Shown piece by piece: positions 45,552-53,998 of a DNA stretch of 64,000 nucleotides. The notes under the pieces are model-generated. The model was not told the origin of the DNA and searched no databases. It saw only the letters and a program-made list of their open reading frames with translations. Both the position numbers and the translations under genes were made by a program. Origin of the DNA: Ferruginibacter yonginensis (lineage in GTDB: Bacteria > Bacteroidota > Bacteroidia > Chitinophagales > Chitinophagaceae); the NCBI RefSeq assembly GCF_042651465.1, contig NZ_JBHSCZ010000001.1, forward strand, positions 682,001-746,000. Direction: 5' to 3'. How positions within the stretch are numbered: the first letter of the stretch is position 1; each line of letters opens with the position of its first letter.

Positions 45552-46239
45552 ACTTAAAAATAGTTTTTATTATTTTATAACCAGCCATAATACTTCCTTT
45601 TATTGAGCCACTTACTTTACTTACACCTCCGGCCCTATGGCGATACTTTACAGGAACATTTACACAACGCAGTTGATGTTTTACAGCTTTAACTTGCATT
45701 TCAACCGTCCACCCATAATTTTTATCAACCATTTTTATTTTTTCTAGTGCCTCCCAAGTAATGGCTCTAAAAGGTCCTAAATCAGTAAATTGATGTTTGA
45801 AAAAAATTTTTATTAAAGTTACCGCCAACCAATTGCCGAAAACTTGTTGCGGTGTCATACTACCAGGCTCACGTAATTTTTTGATTCTACTACCAATAAC
45901 CATATCAGCCTTACCTTCAATGATAGGCGTAATAATTTTTTGCATTTCATCAGGATAGTCACTAAAATCTGCATCTAAAAAAACCACCACATCACAACCT
46001 CCTTGCTGCCTTATATAATCTAACCCTTTTAAACATGCATTACCATACCCAGCATTTTTTTCGAACAACACGGTAGCACCGCAAGCATTGGCAATTGCTG
46101 CAGTATCATCTTTACTATTATTATCAGTAACAATAATTTCTGTACAAATATTTTTAGGTACAGCATTTATAACCAATGCAATACTTTCTGCTTCGTTATA
46201 AGCAGGTATTACTAATTTTATGTTTTTATTTAAATACAT
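45544..46239 (-). CDS. DPM-like family 2 glycosyltransferase
   Basis: The 231-residue protein is a compact GT2 of the dolichyl-phosphate mannose synthase kind, which transfers a sugar from a nucleotide to a polyprenyl phosphate. VIPAYNEAESI, VTDNNSKDDT, FLDADFSDYPDEM with its DAD metal motif, and VIGSRI are present. There is no C-terminal membrane domain. It overlaps the start of the GT-C transferase by 8 bases, a strong sign of a donor-transferase pair. Confidence 0.88.
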   Translation of the reverse strand: MYLNKNIKLVIPAYNEAESIALVINAVPKNICTEIIVTDNNSKDDTAAIANACGATVLFEKNAGYGNACLKGLDYIRQQGGCDVVVFLDADFSDYPDEMQKIITPIIEGKADMVIGSRIKKLREPGSMTPQQVFGNWLAVTLIKIFFKHQFTDLGPFRAITWEALEKIKMVDKNYGWTVEMQVKAVKHQLRCVNVPVKYRHRAGGVSKVSGSIKGSIMAGYKIIKTIFKYA

Positions 46240-46378
46240 TCAATACTTTTTTGAGGCGCTTTAGTTACGAAATGCTTTGGCAAGTAGTTTGCATAAGTTA
46301 AATATCTTTAACACCATCAATTATATAAAACCATTACGTTCATTATTTGCGTAATTACAATCATTATAAAACATTATC

Positions 46379-47101
46379 ATGAAAAAATTTACATTAGCTA
46401 TCATAACATTATTATTGATTGCGCTACATACGCAAGCACAAATAAAAAACTTACAAGATTACTTTAATAAGGTTGATCAATTTTTAGCAACCAATGTAAA
46501 ATCAGGTAAAGTTAATTACAAAGGCATTGCAAGCAACAAAACTAATTTAGATGAATTGATAGCATTTGCTGCTACAAAACAAAAATTTGGTTCAGTAAAC
46601 GAAGAAAAAACTTTTTACTTAAATACTTACAATATCGCTGTAATAAAAGGTATTACCAATGCATATCCTGTAAAAAGCCCTATGGATATCGCTGGCTTTT
46701 TTGATAAAAAAACATTTACAGTAAATGGTGCAACTATCACTTTAAATGGTATTGAAAATGACATCATCAGAAAAAAGTATAATGATGCTCGAATTCATTT
46801 TGCATTGGTATGTGGCGCAAAAAGTTGCCCACCGTTACCATCATACGCTTTTAAAACAGAAAAGCTCGACACTCAATTAGATGCGTTAACCAAACAAAGT
46901 ATACAAAATAGCAACTTCATTAAAATTGATAATAAAGCTTCAAAAGCAGCTGTATCGATGTTGTTTAATTGGTATAAAGATGATTTTATTAAAGCAAAGG
47001 GATCTGTAATAAATTTTTTAAATGCTTATTTAAAAACACCTTTACCTGCAACTACTACTGTTGAATTCTACACCTATGATTGGGCTTTAAATACGCAATA
47101 A
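46379..47101 (+). CDS. DUF547 domain secreted protein
   Basis: The 240-residue protein has a signal peptide ending HTQAQ and a DUF547 domain. FYLNTYNIAVIKGITNAYPV and HFALVCGAKSCPPLP align with the same segments of the gene at 42269-43030. It lacks the lipobox cysteine of that paralogue, so it is expected to be periplasmic or secreted. It reads away from the GT2 gene, with a divergent gap of about 140 bases. Confidence 0.88.
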   Translation: MKKFTLAIITLLLIALHTQAQIKNLQDYFNKVDQFLATNVKSGKVNYKGIASNKTNLDELIAFAATKQKFGSVNEEKTFYLNTYNIAVIKGITNAYPVKSPMDIAGFFDKKTFTVNGATITLNGIENDIIRKKYNDARIHFALVCGAKSCPPLPSYAFKTEKLDTQLDALTKQSIQNSNFIKIDNKASKAAVSMLFNWYKDDFIKAKGSVINFLNAYLKTPLPATTTVEFYTYDWALNTQ

Positions 47102-47148
47102 CGTTATTAAATTATTACTAATACATCATTATCGTTTTCAGTTAAAGT

Positions 47149-47174
47149 AAAAATCTGCTATGGCAGATTTTTTT
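47149..47174 (+). terminator. Intrinsic terminator after DUF547
   Basis: AAATCTGC and GCAGATTT pair around TATG and are followed by a seven-T run. It separates the DUF547 gene from the alcohol dehydrogenase. Confidence 0.85.
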
Positions 47175-47249
47175 GTTTGTTAAAGCAACTTAAAATTTCA
47201 ATGTTTGAACATTTAATTCATACATTTACAATCTAAAAACCAAAATATT

Positions 47250-48296
47250 ATGGCAACTACAAAAGCATATGCAGTACATAACAGTACAGATCCCCTACAA
47301 CCTTGGAATTTTGAAAGAAGAGAACCCGGTGTTAATGATGTTGAATTTGAAATTTTATATTGTGGTGTTTGCCACAGTGATATTCACCAAGTTCGCAATG
47401 AATGGGGTGGCTCAATTTACCCAATGGTGCCAGGCCACGAAATTGTAGGCAAAGTAACCCGAGTGGGAACAGGTGTAACAAAATTTAAAGCTGGCGACAC
47501 TGTTGGTGTTGGCTGTTTTGTTGACTCATGCAGAACTTGCGATAACTGTAAAGATGGGCAAGAGCAATATTGTAGCAACGGACACTCACAAACCTACAAT
47601 TCATTTGAACAAGATAAAGTAACACCTACTTATGGTGGTTATTCAAAATCAATAGTAGTTAATCAAGATTTTGTTTTACATGTATCAGACAAATTGCCTT
47701 TAGATGCAGTAGCACCTTTATTATGTGCAGGTATAACTACTTACTCTCCTTTAAAGCACTGGAAAATTGGTAAAGGCCATAAAGTTGCTGTAGCAGGTTT
47801 AGGTGGTTTAGGGCACATGGCAGTAAAATTTGCTGTATCGTTTGGTGCGGAAGTAACCGTATTGAGTACCTCTGCCAATAAAGAAGCCGATGCTTTAAAA
47901 TTAGGAGCACACAAGTTTGTTGTAATTAAAGATGAAGCTCAATTAAAATCAGTTACCAATTATTTTGATTTTATTATTGATACCATCTCTGCTGAGCATG
48001 ATTACGTAACTTATTTATCGTTTTTAAAAACCAATGGGGTACAAATTTGCGTAGGTGCACCACCAACACCTGCTGCCGTTCATGTATTCAATTTAATTGG
48101 CGGTAGAAAAAGTTTGGCTGGCTCACTTGTAGGCGGTTTACCTGAAACACAAGAAATGCTTGATTACTGTGCTGAACATAATATAGTGTCTGATATTGAA
48201 TTGATAGACATAAAAAATGTGGAAGATAGTTACAAGCGTATGTTGAAAGGCGACGTAAAATACCGTTTCGTTATTGACATGGCAACATTATCTTAA
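47250..48296 (+). CDS. Zinc-dependent NAD(P) alcohol dehydrogenase (CAD/YahK type)
   Basis: The 348-residue MDR-family enzyme has CGVCHSDIHQ and GHEIVGKV for the catalytic zinc, CRTCDNCKDGQEQYC for the structural zinc, and GLGGLGHMAVKFA for the cofactor. It oxidises alcohols or reduces aldehydes, and the CAD/YahK subgroup prefers NADPH and broad aldehydes. It heads a three-gene transcript with a quinol monooxygenase and a GlcG-like protein, which fits aldehyde or quinone detoxification. Confidence 0.93.
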   Translation: MATTKAYAVHNSTDPLQPWNFERREPGVNDVEFEILYCGVCHSDIHQVRNEWGGSIYPMVPGHEIVGKVTRVGTGVTKFKAGDTVGVGCFVDSCRTCDNCKDGQEQYCSNGHSQTYNSFEQDKVTPTYGGYSKSIVVNQDFVLHVSDKLPLDAVAPLLCAGITTYSPLKHWKIGKGHKVAVAGLGGLGHMAVKFAVSFGAEVTVLSTSANKEADALKLGAHKFVVIKDEAQLKSVTNYFDFIIDTISAEHDYVTYLSFLKTNGVQICVGAPPTPAAVHVFNLIGGRKSLAGSLVGGLPETQEMLDYCAEHNIVSDIELIDIKNVEDSYKRMLKGDVKYRFVIDMATLS

Positions 48297-48318
48297 TTCA
48301 CAACATAAAAAGTTCAAC

Positions 48319-48612
48319 ATGGAAAAATTTGCATTATTAGCTCGAGTAGAGGCTAAACCAGGTAAAGAAGCTGAAGTAGCAGCCTTTTTAAAAAGTGCTT
48401 TACCACTAGCCGCAGCAGAACCCGATACGGTAAGATGGTATGGGTTACAAATTAACGAAAATACTTTTGGTATTTTTGATACGTTTGAAACTGAAGATGG
48501 TCGTAAAGCGCATTTACAAGGACAAATTGCCGCAGCCTTAATGGCAAACGCAGCTGAGTTACTTGCAAAAGACCCTGTAATAGAGTTTGTAGATTTATTG
48601 GCCGTTAAATAA
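48319..48612 (+). CDS. Putative quinol monooxygenase (ABM domain)
   Basis: The start MEKFALLARVEAKPGKE is chosen because it begins the ABM fold; an in-frame start 15 codons upstream lies inside the preceding gene. The 97-residue protein is a dimeric ferredoxin-like antibiotic-biosynthesis monooxygenase domain, with KPGKEAEVAAFL and VRWYGLQINENTFGIFDTF. It may oxidise quinols. It lies 22 bases after the dehydrogenase stop. Confidence 0.85.
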   Translation: MEKFALLARVEAKPGKEAEVAAFLKSALPLAAAEPDTVRWYGLQINENTFGIFDTFETEDGRKAHLQGQIAAALMANAAELLAKDPVIEFVDLLAVK

Positions 48613-48635
48613 TTTTAAACAAAAAAAATAATAGT

Positions 48636-49037
48636 ATGAACATTACTTTAGCACAAGCGGAAGCAGCTATTGCAGCAGCAAAAACAAAAGCAGCAGCGAT
48701 TGATACCAAAATGGATATTTGTGTGGTAGATGCTGGAAGCAATTTAGTAGCATTTGCACGTATGGATGGGGCTTGGATAGGATCCGTTGATATTTCATTT
48801 AAAAAAGCTAAAACGGCTGCATGGTTTACCATGGATACTGCTGCATTATCACCGTTAGTACAACCCGGCCAACCATTGTACAATATTGAACATTCAAACG
48901 GAGGTTTAATAACTTTTCCTGGTGGCGTTGCAATTAAAAATGCAGCAGGTGAAGTAATTGGTGCTATTGGTGTTTCTGGTAGTACTGTTGAAAACGATCA
49001 TACTGTTGCAGAAGCAGGTGCTGCAGCTGTAAAATAA
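48636..49037 (+). CDS. GlcG/HbpS family heme-binding-like protein
   Basis: The 133-residue protein matches the GlcG/HbpS fold (formerly DUF336): ITLAQAEAAIAAAKTKA, MDICVVDAGSNLVAFARMDGAW, IEHSNGGLITFPGGVAI and GAIGVSGSTVENDHTVAEAG. Members bind heme or small ligands or have no proven activity. It lacks a signal peptide. It is the last gene of the transcript, followed by a terminator. Confidence 0.9.
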   Translation: MNITLAQAEAAIAAAKTKAAAIDTKMDICVVDAGSNLVAFARMDGAWIGSVDISFKKAKTAAWFTMDTAALSPLVQPGQPLYNIEHSNGGLITFPGGVAIKNAAGEVIGAIGVSGSTVENDHTVAEAGAAAVK

Positions 49038-49056
49038 ATACATTTTCTTTTTTATT

Positions 49057-49086
49057 AAAAGCCACCTTAAATGAGGTGGCTTTTTT
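49057..49086 (+). terminator. Intrinsic terminator after GlcG-like gene
   Basis: AGCCACCT and AGGTGGCT pair around a six-base loop and are followed by six T residues. Confidence 0.93.
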
Positions 49087-49148
49087 ATTTTAAACTTATT
49101 ATGTATTTGAAAGGTAAAGCTTTATAAAAAATGATTTAATTTTATGCC

Positions 49149-49556
49149 ATGTCAACATATATTTTTATTACCATTGCATTTATTGCAGGTTTTATTATAG
49201 CATGGGTAGTACAATTAGTTACACTCACCAAATTGAAAAAAGAATACAAAAGTGTGCAAGGTTTATTAGAAAGTGAAAGACTAATAAAAGAAACTATGCA
49301 GAAAGAAAATAATTTTTTACTGCAAAGTGCCGATGCTGCATTGTTAGTAACCAAAGAAAAATTAAAAAAAGCCGAACTTTTCATTAAGGAATTGGATACC
49401 AACATTATTTTATTACAAAAAAGTAATGAAGAAACAGAAGCACTTTTAGCAAAAGGCGAACCTGCCATACATGAATTAAAATTAAAACTAATTGAAGCCA
49501 ATAATACCATTTTAAGGTATAAATCACAGTTAGATGGCCATAAACCACAAGCATGA
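49149..49556 (+). CDS. Small membrane-anchored coiled-coil protein
   Basis: The 135-residue protein has one N-terminal membrane helix (FITIAFIAGFIIAWVVQLV) and a long heptad-rich coiled coil (LLESERLIKETMQKENNFLL onward). The plan recalls RmuC-like or YtxH-like small anchors, but no family is clear. Its stop overlaps the rlmH start by four bases (ATGA), so the two are translationally coupled. Confidence 0.65.
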   Translation: MSTYIFITIAFIAGFIIAWVVQLVTLTKLKKEYKSVQGLLESERLIKETMQKENNFLLQSADAALLVTKEKLKKAELFIKELDTNIILLQKSNEETEALLAKGEPAIHELKLKLIEANNTILRYKSQLDGHKPQA

Positions 49557-50026
49557 AAATTCAATTATGGAGCATAGGTAAACCTCATGAAAGTTTTGTA
49601 AAAGAAGGTATTGAGCTGTTTACAAAACGAATTGCAAATTATTATCCTGTTGAGTGGCACATAATTCCAATGCCTAAAAATGCAGGTGTTTTAGCACCTC
49701 AGGCTTTAAAAGATAAGGAAGGTGAAAGCATTTTATCAACCATTCAAAAAGATGATTATTTGGTGTTGTTAGATGAACGTGGTAAGATGTTTACGAGTGA
49801 AGCATTGGCACAGTTCATTGTAAATAGAAGCAATGAAAGTATCAAAAACATCATCTTTTTAATTGGTGGTGCTTATGGTGTAAGTGATAGCGTAAGTAAA
49901 AGAGCCCAACAAAAATGGAGTTTATCAACCTTGGTTTTTCCACACCAATTGGTACGCCTTATTTTAGCAGAACAACTATACAGGGCTTGTAGTATTATCA
50001 GAAACGAAAAATACCATCATGCATAA
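49553..50026 (+). CDS. rlmH: 23S rRNA (pseudouridine1915-N3)-methyltransferase RlmH
   Basis: The 157-residue SPOUT methyltransferase methylates pseudouridine 1915 of helix 69 in 70S ribosomes. The family motifs are present: LDERGKMFTSEALA, FLIGGAYGVSDSV (SAM knot), and the C-terminal LVFPHQLVRLILAEQLYRA and IIRNEKYHH. The length is normal. It overlaps the preceding coiled-coil gene by four bases. Confidence 0.97.
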   Translation: MKIQLWSIGKPHESFVKEGIELFTKRIANYYPVEWHIIPMPKNAGVLAPQALKDKEGESILSTIQKDDYLVLLDERGKMFTSEALAQFIVNRSNESIKNIIFLIGGAYGVSDSVSKRAQQKWSLSTLVFPHQLVRLILAEQLYRACSIIRNEKYHHA

Positions 50027-50054
50027 AAAAAATAGGCACATAAAATGTGCCTAT
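50025..50054 (-). terminator. Intrinsic terminator after the small lipoprotein gene
   Basis: ATAGGCACA and TGTGCCTAT pair around a five-base loop and are followed on the minus strand by seven T residues. The stem lies just past the rlmH stop and would also fold in the rlmH transcript, but without a T tract. Confidence 0.88.
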
Positions 50055-50079
50055 CAGTTTGTATTTGTGTTTGTGTTAT

Positions 50080-50514
50080 TTATTTAACCCTTACCCAAGT
50101 TTGCGTATTTCCTACACCATCAACATTGTTACCTACTACCCTAATTTCATCATTTGTAACAACCGTAATGGTTGCTGCTTGGTAGTTTAACGTACTCGTA
50201 CTACAATTGCTTAATAAATTTTCAATGGTATAACCACCAGCCTTATCAGACTTAATATTTTTCCATTTAACATCATTTACCCTATAACATTGTGTATTGT
50301 TCAATAGTGTAACCAATTTGCCTTCTGATAAAAAAGGGGTTACTGTTACAATACTTCCTACTAAAGTATTTTCAGGTGTATTGGTAGTTAATTGCCATTT
50401 GCCATTTAATGAAAATACTGCACCGCCTGTGGTATTGGTAACTTGCCTTACAGCATCGCAACTAACTAAAGCAATTAATATTGCAACAATTGATAAAAGT
50501 TTAATTGATTTCAT
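50080..50514 (-). CDS. Small predicted lipoprotein
   Basis: The 144-residue protein has a lipobox LVSC at residues 16-19. The mature domain starts with LNGKWQLTTNT and contains VGSIVTVTPF, QCYRVNDVKWKNI and a closing TQTWVRV. This beta pattern recalls META or lipocalin-like domains, without a firm match. It is a single-gene transcript ending at the terminator at 50025. Confidence 0.6.
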   Translation of the reverse strand: MKSIKLLSIVAILIALVSCDAVRQVTNTTGGAVFSLNGKWQLTTNTPENTLVGSIVTVTPFLSEGKLVTLLNNTQCYRVNDVKWKNIKSDKAGGYTIENLLSNCSTSTLNYQAATITVVTNDEIRVVGNNVDGVGNTQTWVRVK

Positions 50515-50600
50515 AATGTGTAATTTTTAATGTAATGAGCAAAAGCCAAAAAGCATACCAACATTGTAAATAAGATGCTGCTTATTATTGTTAACAAAAT

Positions 50601-50627
50601 TTTGCATAATTATTTCATGTAGCTTTG
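50601..50627 (+). promoter_or_regulatory. Probable Bacteroidota promoter for rhomboid gene
   Basis: TAGCTTTG at 50620-50627 matches TAnnTTTG. A TTTG at 50601-50604 lies 15 bases upstream, somewhat closer than usual. The chosen ATG begins 15 bases after the box. Confidence 0.45.
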
Positions 50628-50641
50628 AAATAAAAATTAGC

Positions 50642-51340
50642 ATGAATTTTTCTGCATCGCCTATCACAATTATATTAATTGCATTGAATGTAATTATTTC
50701 ATTTATTGGTTTCTCAAATGGAAATCTTGTAGAAAAAACAATTGGTTGGCCTTATTATGAAAAGCGTAACAAAGAGTATTACCGCATCATCACATCGGGC
50801 TTTTTACATGCTGATTGGGTACACCTTATTTTCAACATGTTTACATTTTATTTTTTTGGTCGCAATATTGAATTCATTTTTAATACAGCACATTTAGGTG
50901 GAAGTGTTGCATACCTAAGTTTATACTTTATCGGTTTAATTATATCAGATTTACCAAGTTATTTTAAACACCAAAATGATGAATACTATCGTTCACTCGG
51001 TGCATCAGGTGCAGTATCGGCAGTTGTTTTTGCAAGTATTGTATTTAGTCCTTGGGATGAAATTAAACTCTACGGCGCCTTCGGCATTTCCGCTTTAGTT
51101 TACGCAGTTTTGTATGTGGTGTATTGCATTTATATGGGCAAACGTAATATGGATAATGTAAACCACGATGCCCATTTGTGGGGCTCCATATTTGGCTTGG
51201 TATTTACTATGGTATTAATAGCTGTTATTCGTAATGATATATTCCCTTACATTCTAGAAGATTTAAAAAAGCTCAGTATTTTCGGTATACCTAGCAATCA
51301 ACTAAGTGCAACTTTAGAATATATTTTGTCGACCCGGTAA
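50642..51340 (+). CDS. Rhomboid family intramembrane serine protease
   Basis: The start MNFSASPITIILIALN is chosen because the first membrane helix follows directly and a promoter box overlaps the earlier frame. The protein has six membrane helices. HADWVHLIFNM supplies the conserved His and Asn, SLGASGAVSAVVF the catalytic Ser and AHLWGSIFGLVF the catalytic His. It cleaves membrane substrates within the bilayer. Its last 50 bases overlap the 3' end of tilS on the other strand. Confidence 0.92.
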   Translation: MNFSASPITIILIALNVIISFIGFSNGNLVEKTIGWPYYEKRNKEYYRIITSGFLHADWVHLIFNMFTFYFFGRNIEFIFNTAHLGGSVAYLSLYFIGLIISDLPSYFKHQNDEYYRSLGASGAVSAVVFASIVFSPWDEIKLYGAFGISALVYAVLYVVYCIYMGKRNMDNVNHDAHLWGSIFGLVFTMVLIAVIRNDIFPYILEDLKKLSIFGIPSNQLSATLEYILSTR

Positions 51341-52643
51341 CTTTAAATCGATCATCAATACGGTGACCCACTACCCAAATAATTTTTTTATTTGATTCAA
51401 TCACCAATACATTTTCTTTATCAATCATTGATACTTTTTGATCAATTAAAAACCGACTTATTTTTTTTTGTTTCGGCAACCCCAATGGGTAAAAATAATC
51501 GCCTTGTTTCCACTTACGTAATAACAAAGGGTATACAATATTTTTAGCATCAACACAAGCAATGTTTTTATCGTTGCTTATTTCAAAATTTGTTGGTTCA
51601 ATATGTTGTAATAATAATTTTTTGTTGCTAAATACTACTGTTTTATCAGCCTCTTCAATTACATGATGCGCCATAGTAGCTGGTTGAAGTGGTGCAATGA
51701 TCAACCAATTTCTGTTCTTTAAAATTCTATGGGTAGATGATAAGACGTATTTACCTGTATCACTTTCTAACAACTTAATAACCTCAATTGTTTGAGCAGC
51801 GGTGAAGTTATAAGGCTTACACATTTCATACACAATACTAGCCAGAGGTTTCATGGCTTTTAATTGATTAACTGCAATGTGTACAGCATCACCATTAGGT
51901 TGACAAATTTTGTTTAAAACATTTTGTATAAATTGATGGTAAATGAAAGCAACATCTTGCATTCGTTCAATATTATGTAACACATTATTAGTTGCTGCAG
52001 CATATACTTTTTCAATTGAAGGAATAATATCGTTTCTAAAATAATTTCGAGTATAATCGTTGCTAGCGTTACTACTATCTGTTACAAATGCAATATTATT
52101 ATCTTGAGCAAATTGAGTCAACTCCTTTCTGGTGGCAAATAACAAAGGGCGTATTAACTGAGGCTGTTTTTGAGCAATACCTGTTAAACCATCAATACCG
52201 GTTCCCCTAAAAAATTGCATTACTACCGTTTCAACATTGTCGTTAGCATGGTGTGCCGTTAATATATATTTTAAAGGGGTTACATCATTCAGTTTACTTT
52301 GTTGCAACAACTCAGTAAACCATTGGTAACGCAGCTCTCTTGCAGTGGTTTCAATTGATTTTTTTTGTTGTGCAGCAATGGCCAAAGTATTAAAATGTTT
52401 TACAAAAATTGGAACATGAAGTTGTTGTGCCAATTTCATTACAAACGCTTCATCAGCATCGCTTTCAGCACCTCTTAAATTAAAATTACAATGGGCTATG
52501 GTTATATCATATTGTAAAGTATGGCACAAATAACAAAGCACAGCAGAGTCGAGCCCACCACTTACAGCCAACAATAATCTATCTTGTTTTTTAAACAGCT
52601 GATGTTGTTCAATGTATTGTTGAAAAGATGCGATCAGTTCCAT
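51291..52643 (-). CDS. tilS: tRNA(Ile)-lysidine synthase TilS
   Basis: The enzyme changes C34 of tRNA-Ile(CAU) to lysidine, enabling AUA decoding. The PP-loop ATP site LAVSGGLDSAVL lies near residues 25-36, and AHCNFNLRGAESDADE and AHHANDNVETVVMQFFRGTGIDGL are further TilS motifs. A C-terminal TilS domain (LLRKWKQGDYFYPLG, KKKISRFLID type) follows. It lies 10 bases after the T9SS plug gene. Its 3' end overlaps the convergent rhomboid gene by 50 bases. Confidence 0.96.
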   Translation of the reverse strand: MELIASFQQYIEQHQLFKKQDRLLLAVSGGLDSAVLCYLCHTLQYDITIAHCNFNLRGAESDADEAFVMKLAQQLHVPIFVKHFNTLAIAAQQKKSIETTARELRYQWFTELLQQSKLNDVTPLKYILTAHHANDNVETVVMQFFRGTGIDGLTGIAQKQPQLIRPLLFATRKELTQFAQDNNIAFVTDSSNASNDYTRNYFRNDIIPSIEKVYAAATNNVLHNIERMQDVAFIYHQFIQNVLNKICQPNGDAVHIAVNQLKAMKPLASIVYEMCKPYNFTAAQTIEVIKLLESDTGKYVLSSTHRILKNRNWLIIAPLQPATMAHHVIEEADKTVVFSNKKLLLQHIEPTNFEISNDKNIACVDAKNIVYPLLLRKWKQGDYFYPLGLPKQKKISRFLIDQKVSMIDKENVLVIESNKKIIWVVGHRIDDRFKVTGSTKYILKLHLVDC

Positions 52644-52653
52644 TCAAAAAAAT

Positions 52654-53949
52654 TTAAAACCTCAACCCTGGTCGATCGTTACGAGAATTTATTTGTCCTA
52701 CGCCAATTAGTTGATCCGTTCTATCAGTGAAGCCTTTATAGTATACTAAAATGGTGTAATTATTTTCGGTTTCCCAATAATTACCTTCTAACGGATTGGT
52801 AAAATCAGGTTTATTATTATCATCAGTTAAAGTATATGTATAAGAATAATAACCTTGCTTCATGTAAACAGATGCTTCGTATAAGCCAGTAGTTTCATTA
52901 AAGCGCATTTTGTAGGGTTCCCTTAATTCGTAGTTGGTAAACTGTCCTGCAACGTATACATTTTTATTTTCATAAGGTTTACCTTCTGGCGGTACTAGTG
53001 AAAATTTTACCGTAGCATAATCGCCTTGCCAAAACGGATTAATACTTTCGTATGTGATGATATTGTAGGTACCATTATAATCAGGATAGTAAACATAGCG
53101 TTGGTTACTTCTATCAACATCTTTTACAACATACATATTGGTAAATGTTTTACCATAGTCTGCATGGTCAATACGATCACTTTGTAGGCGAAAGCTGCGT
53201 AAATCTAACCAGCGAAACTCTTTACCACCGGGGAATTGGGCAATATTTTCATTAGTATAATCTAACACACTCCCTCTTACAAAAGTTGGTGCAATATCTT
53301 TTTGTGCATTATCCCAACGGTTGTTTTGCAGTATCACTACTTTTACTTGTTGTGCTGCACTAAATGCATTAATGTTACTTAAACTTACTGTAAAACGCAC
53401 TTTTTGGTAACTTGTAAAATTTTGGCTACCCAATAATTGTACAACGGCAGCACCAACGGTTGCCTTGTTCTCCACTACTAACAACCTTTTGGTGAACACC
53501 AATTTGCTGGTATCACCATCTAAAAAAACTTTCAATAAATAGTTGCCTGATTTGTTGGGCAACATATTTTGCTCCGGTAAAATAGCTTGGTAGTGAGTGT
53601 ACCTTGTTAACGCAATACCTGAGTATCGATAAGTAGTAATACGGTTTTGTGTAAACCCTTTCATATAATCGAAAGGCGATAAATTAACAGGCTGCCAGTT
53701 ATAATCGCATAACTGATAGGTATAATAATAACTTTTAAAATTTGCTTCTAAATCATCAAACTCGAGCTGTATTTTATCGCCACTGTTAAGGGTATACACA
53801 GGCAGTTGCGATTGGTTACCATACTGAAATAACTGTGCCGTTGCAATGTAAGGCTTGTATACTTTATCAGGCAATTGTGCCTTACTCTTTTGTAAACCAA
53901 TAATAAAAATGGAGCAACTTAGTAAAACATATAATTTATTCAAACGCAT
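52654..53949 (-). CDS. Type IX secretion system plug protein (DUF5103 family)
   Basis: The 431-residue secreted protein has a signal peptide ending SKAQL and matches the DUF5103 family, now known as the T9SS plug. The first part has LQFYG-type and GDKIQLEFDDLEANFKSYY, YTYQLCDYNWQP and PFDYMKGFTQNRI. A C-terminal Ig-like part contains YVAGQFTNYELRE and GLYEASVYMKQGYYSY. The plug closes the SprA translocon when no substrate is in transit. It is consistent with the T9SS sorting domain at 4528-5079. Confidence 0.9.
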   Translation of the reverse strand: MRLNKLYVLLSCSIFIIGLQKSKAQLPDKVYKPYIATAQLFQYGNQSQLPVYTLNSGDKIQLEFDDLEANFKSYYYTYQLCDYNWQPVNLSPFDYMKGFTQNRITTYRYSGIALTRYTHYQAILPEQNMLPNKSGNYLLKVFLDGDTSKLVFTKRLLVVENKATVGAAVVQLLGSQNFTSYQKVRFTVSLSNINAFSAAQQVKVVILQNNRWDNAQKDIAPTFVRGSVLDYTNENIAQFPGGKEFRWLDLRSFRLQSDRIDHADYGKTFTNMYVVKDVDRSNQRYVYYPDYNGTYNIITYESINPFWQGDYATVKFSLVPPEGKPYENKNVYVAGQFTNYELREPYKMRFNETTGLYEASVYMKQGYYSYTYTLTDDNNKPDFTNPLEGNYWETENNYTILVYYKGFTDRTDQLIGVGQINSRNDRPGLRF

Positions 53950-53998
53950 TTGCGGTATTAATTATTTAATTTTGAAGGTACAACAAAATTAAGCCGAT

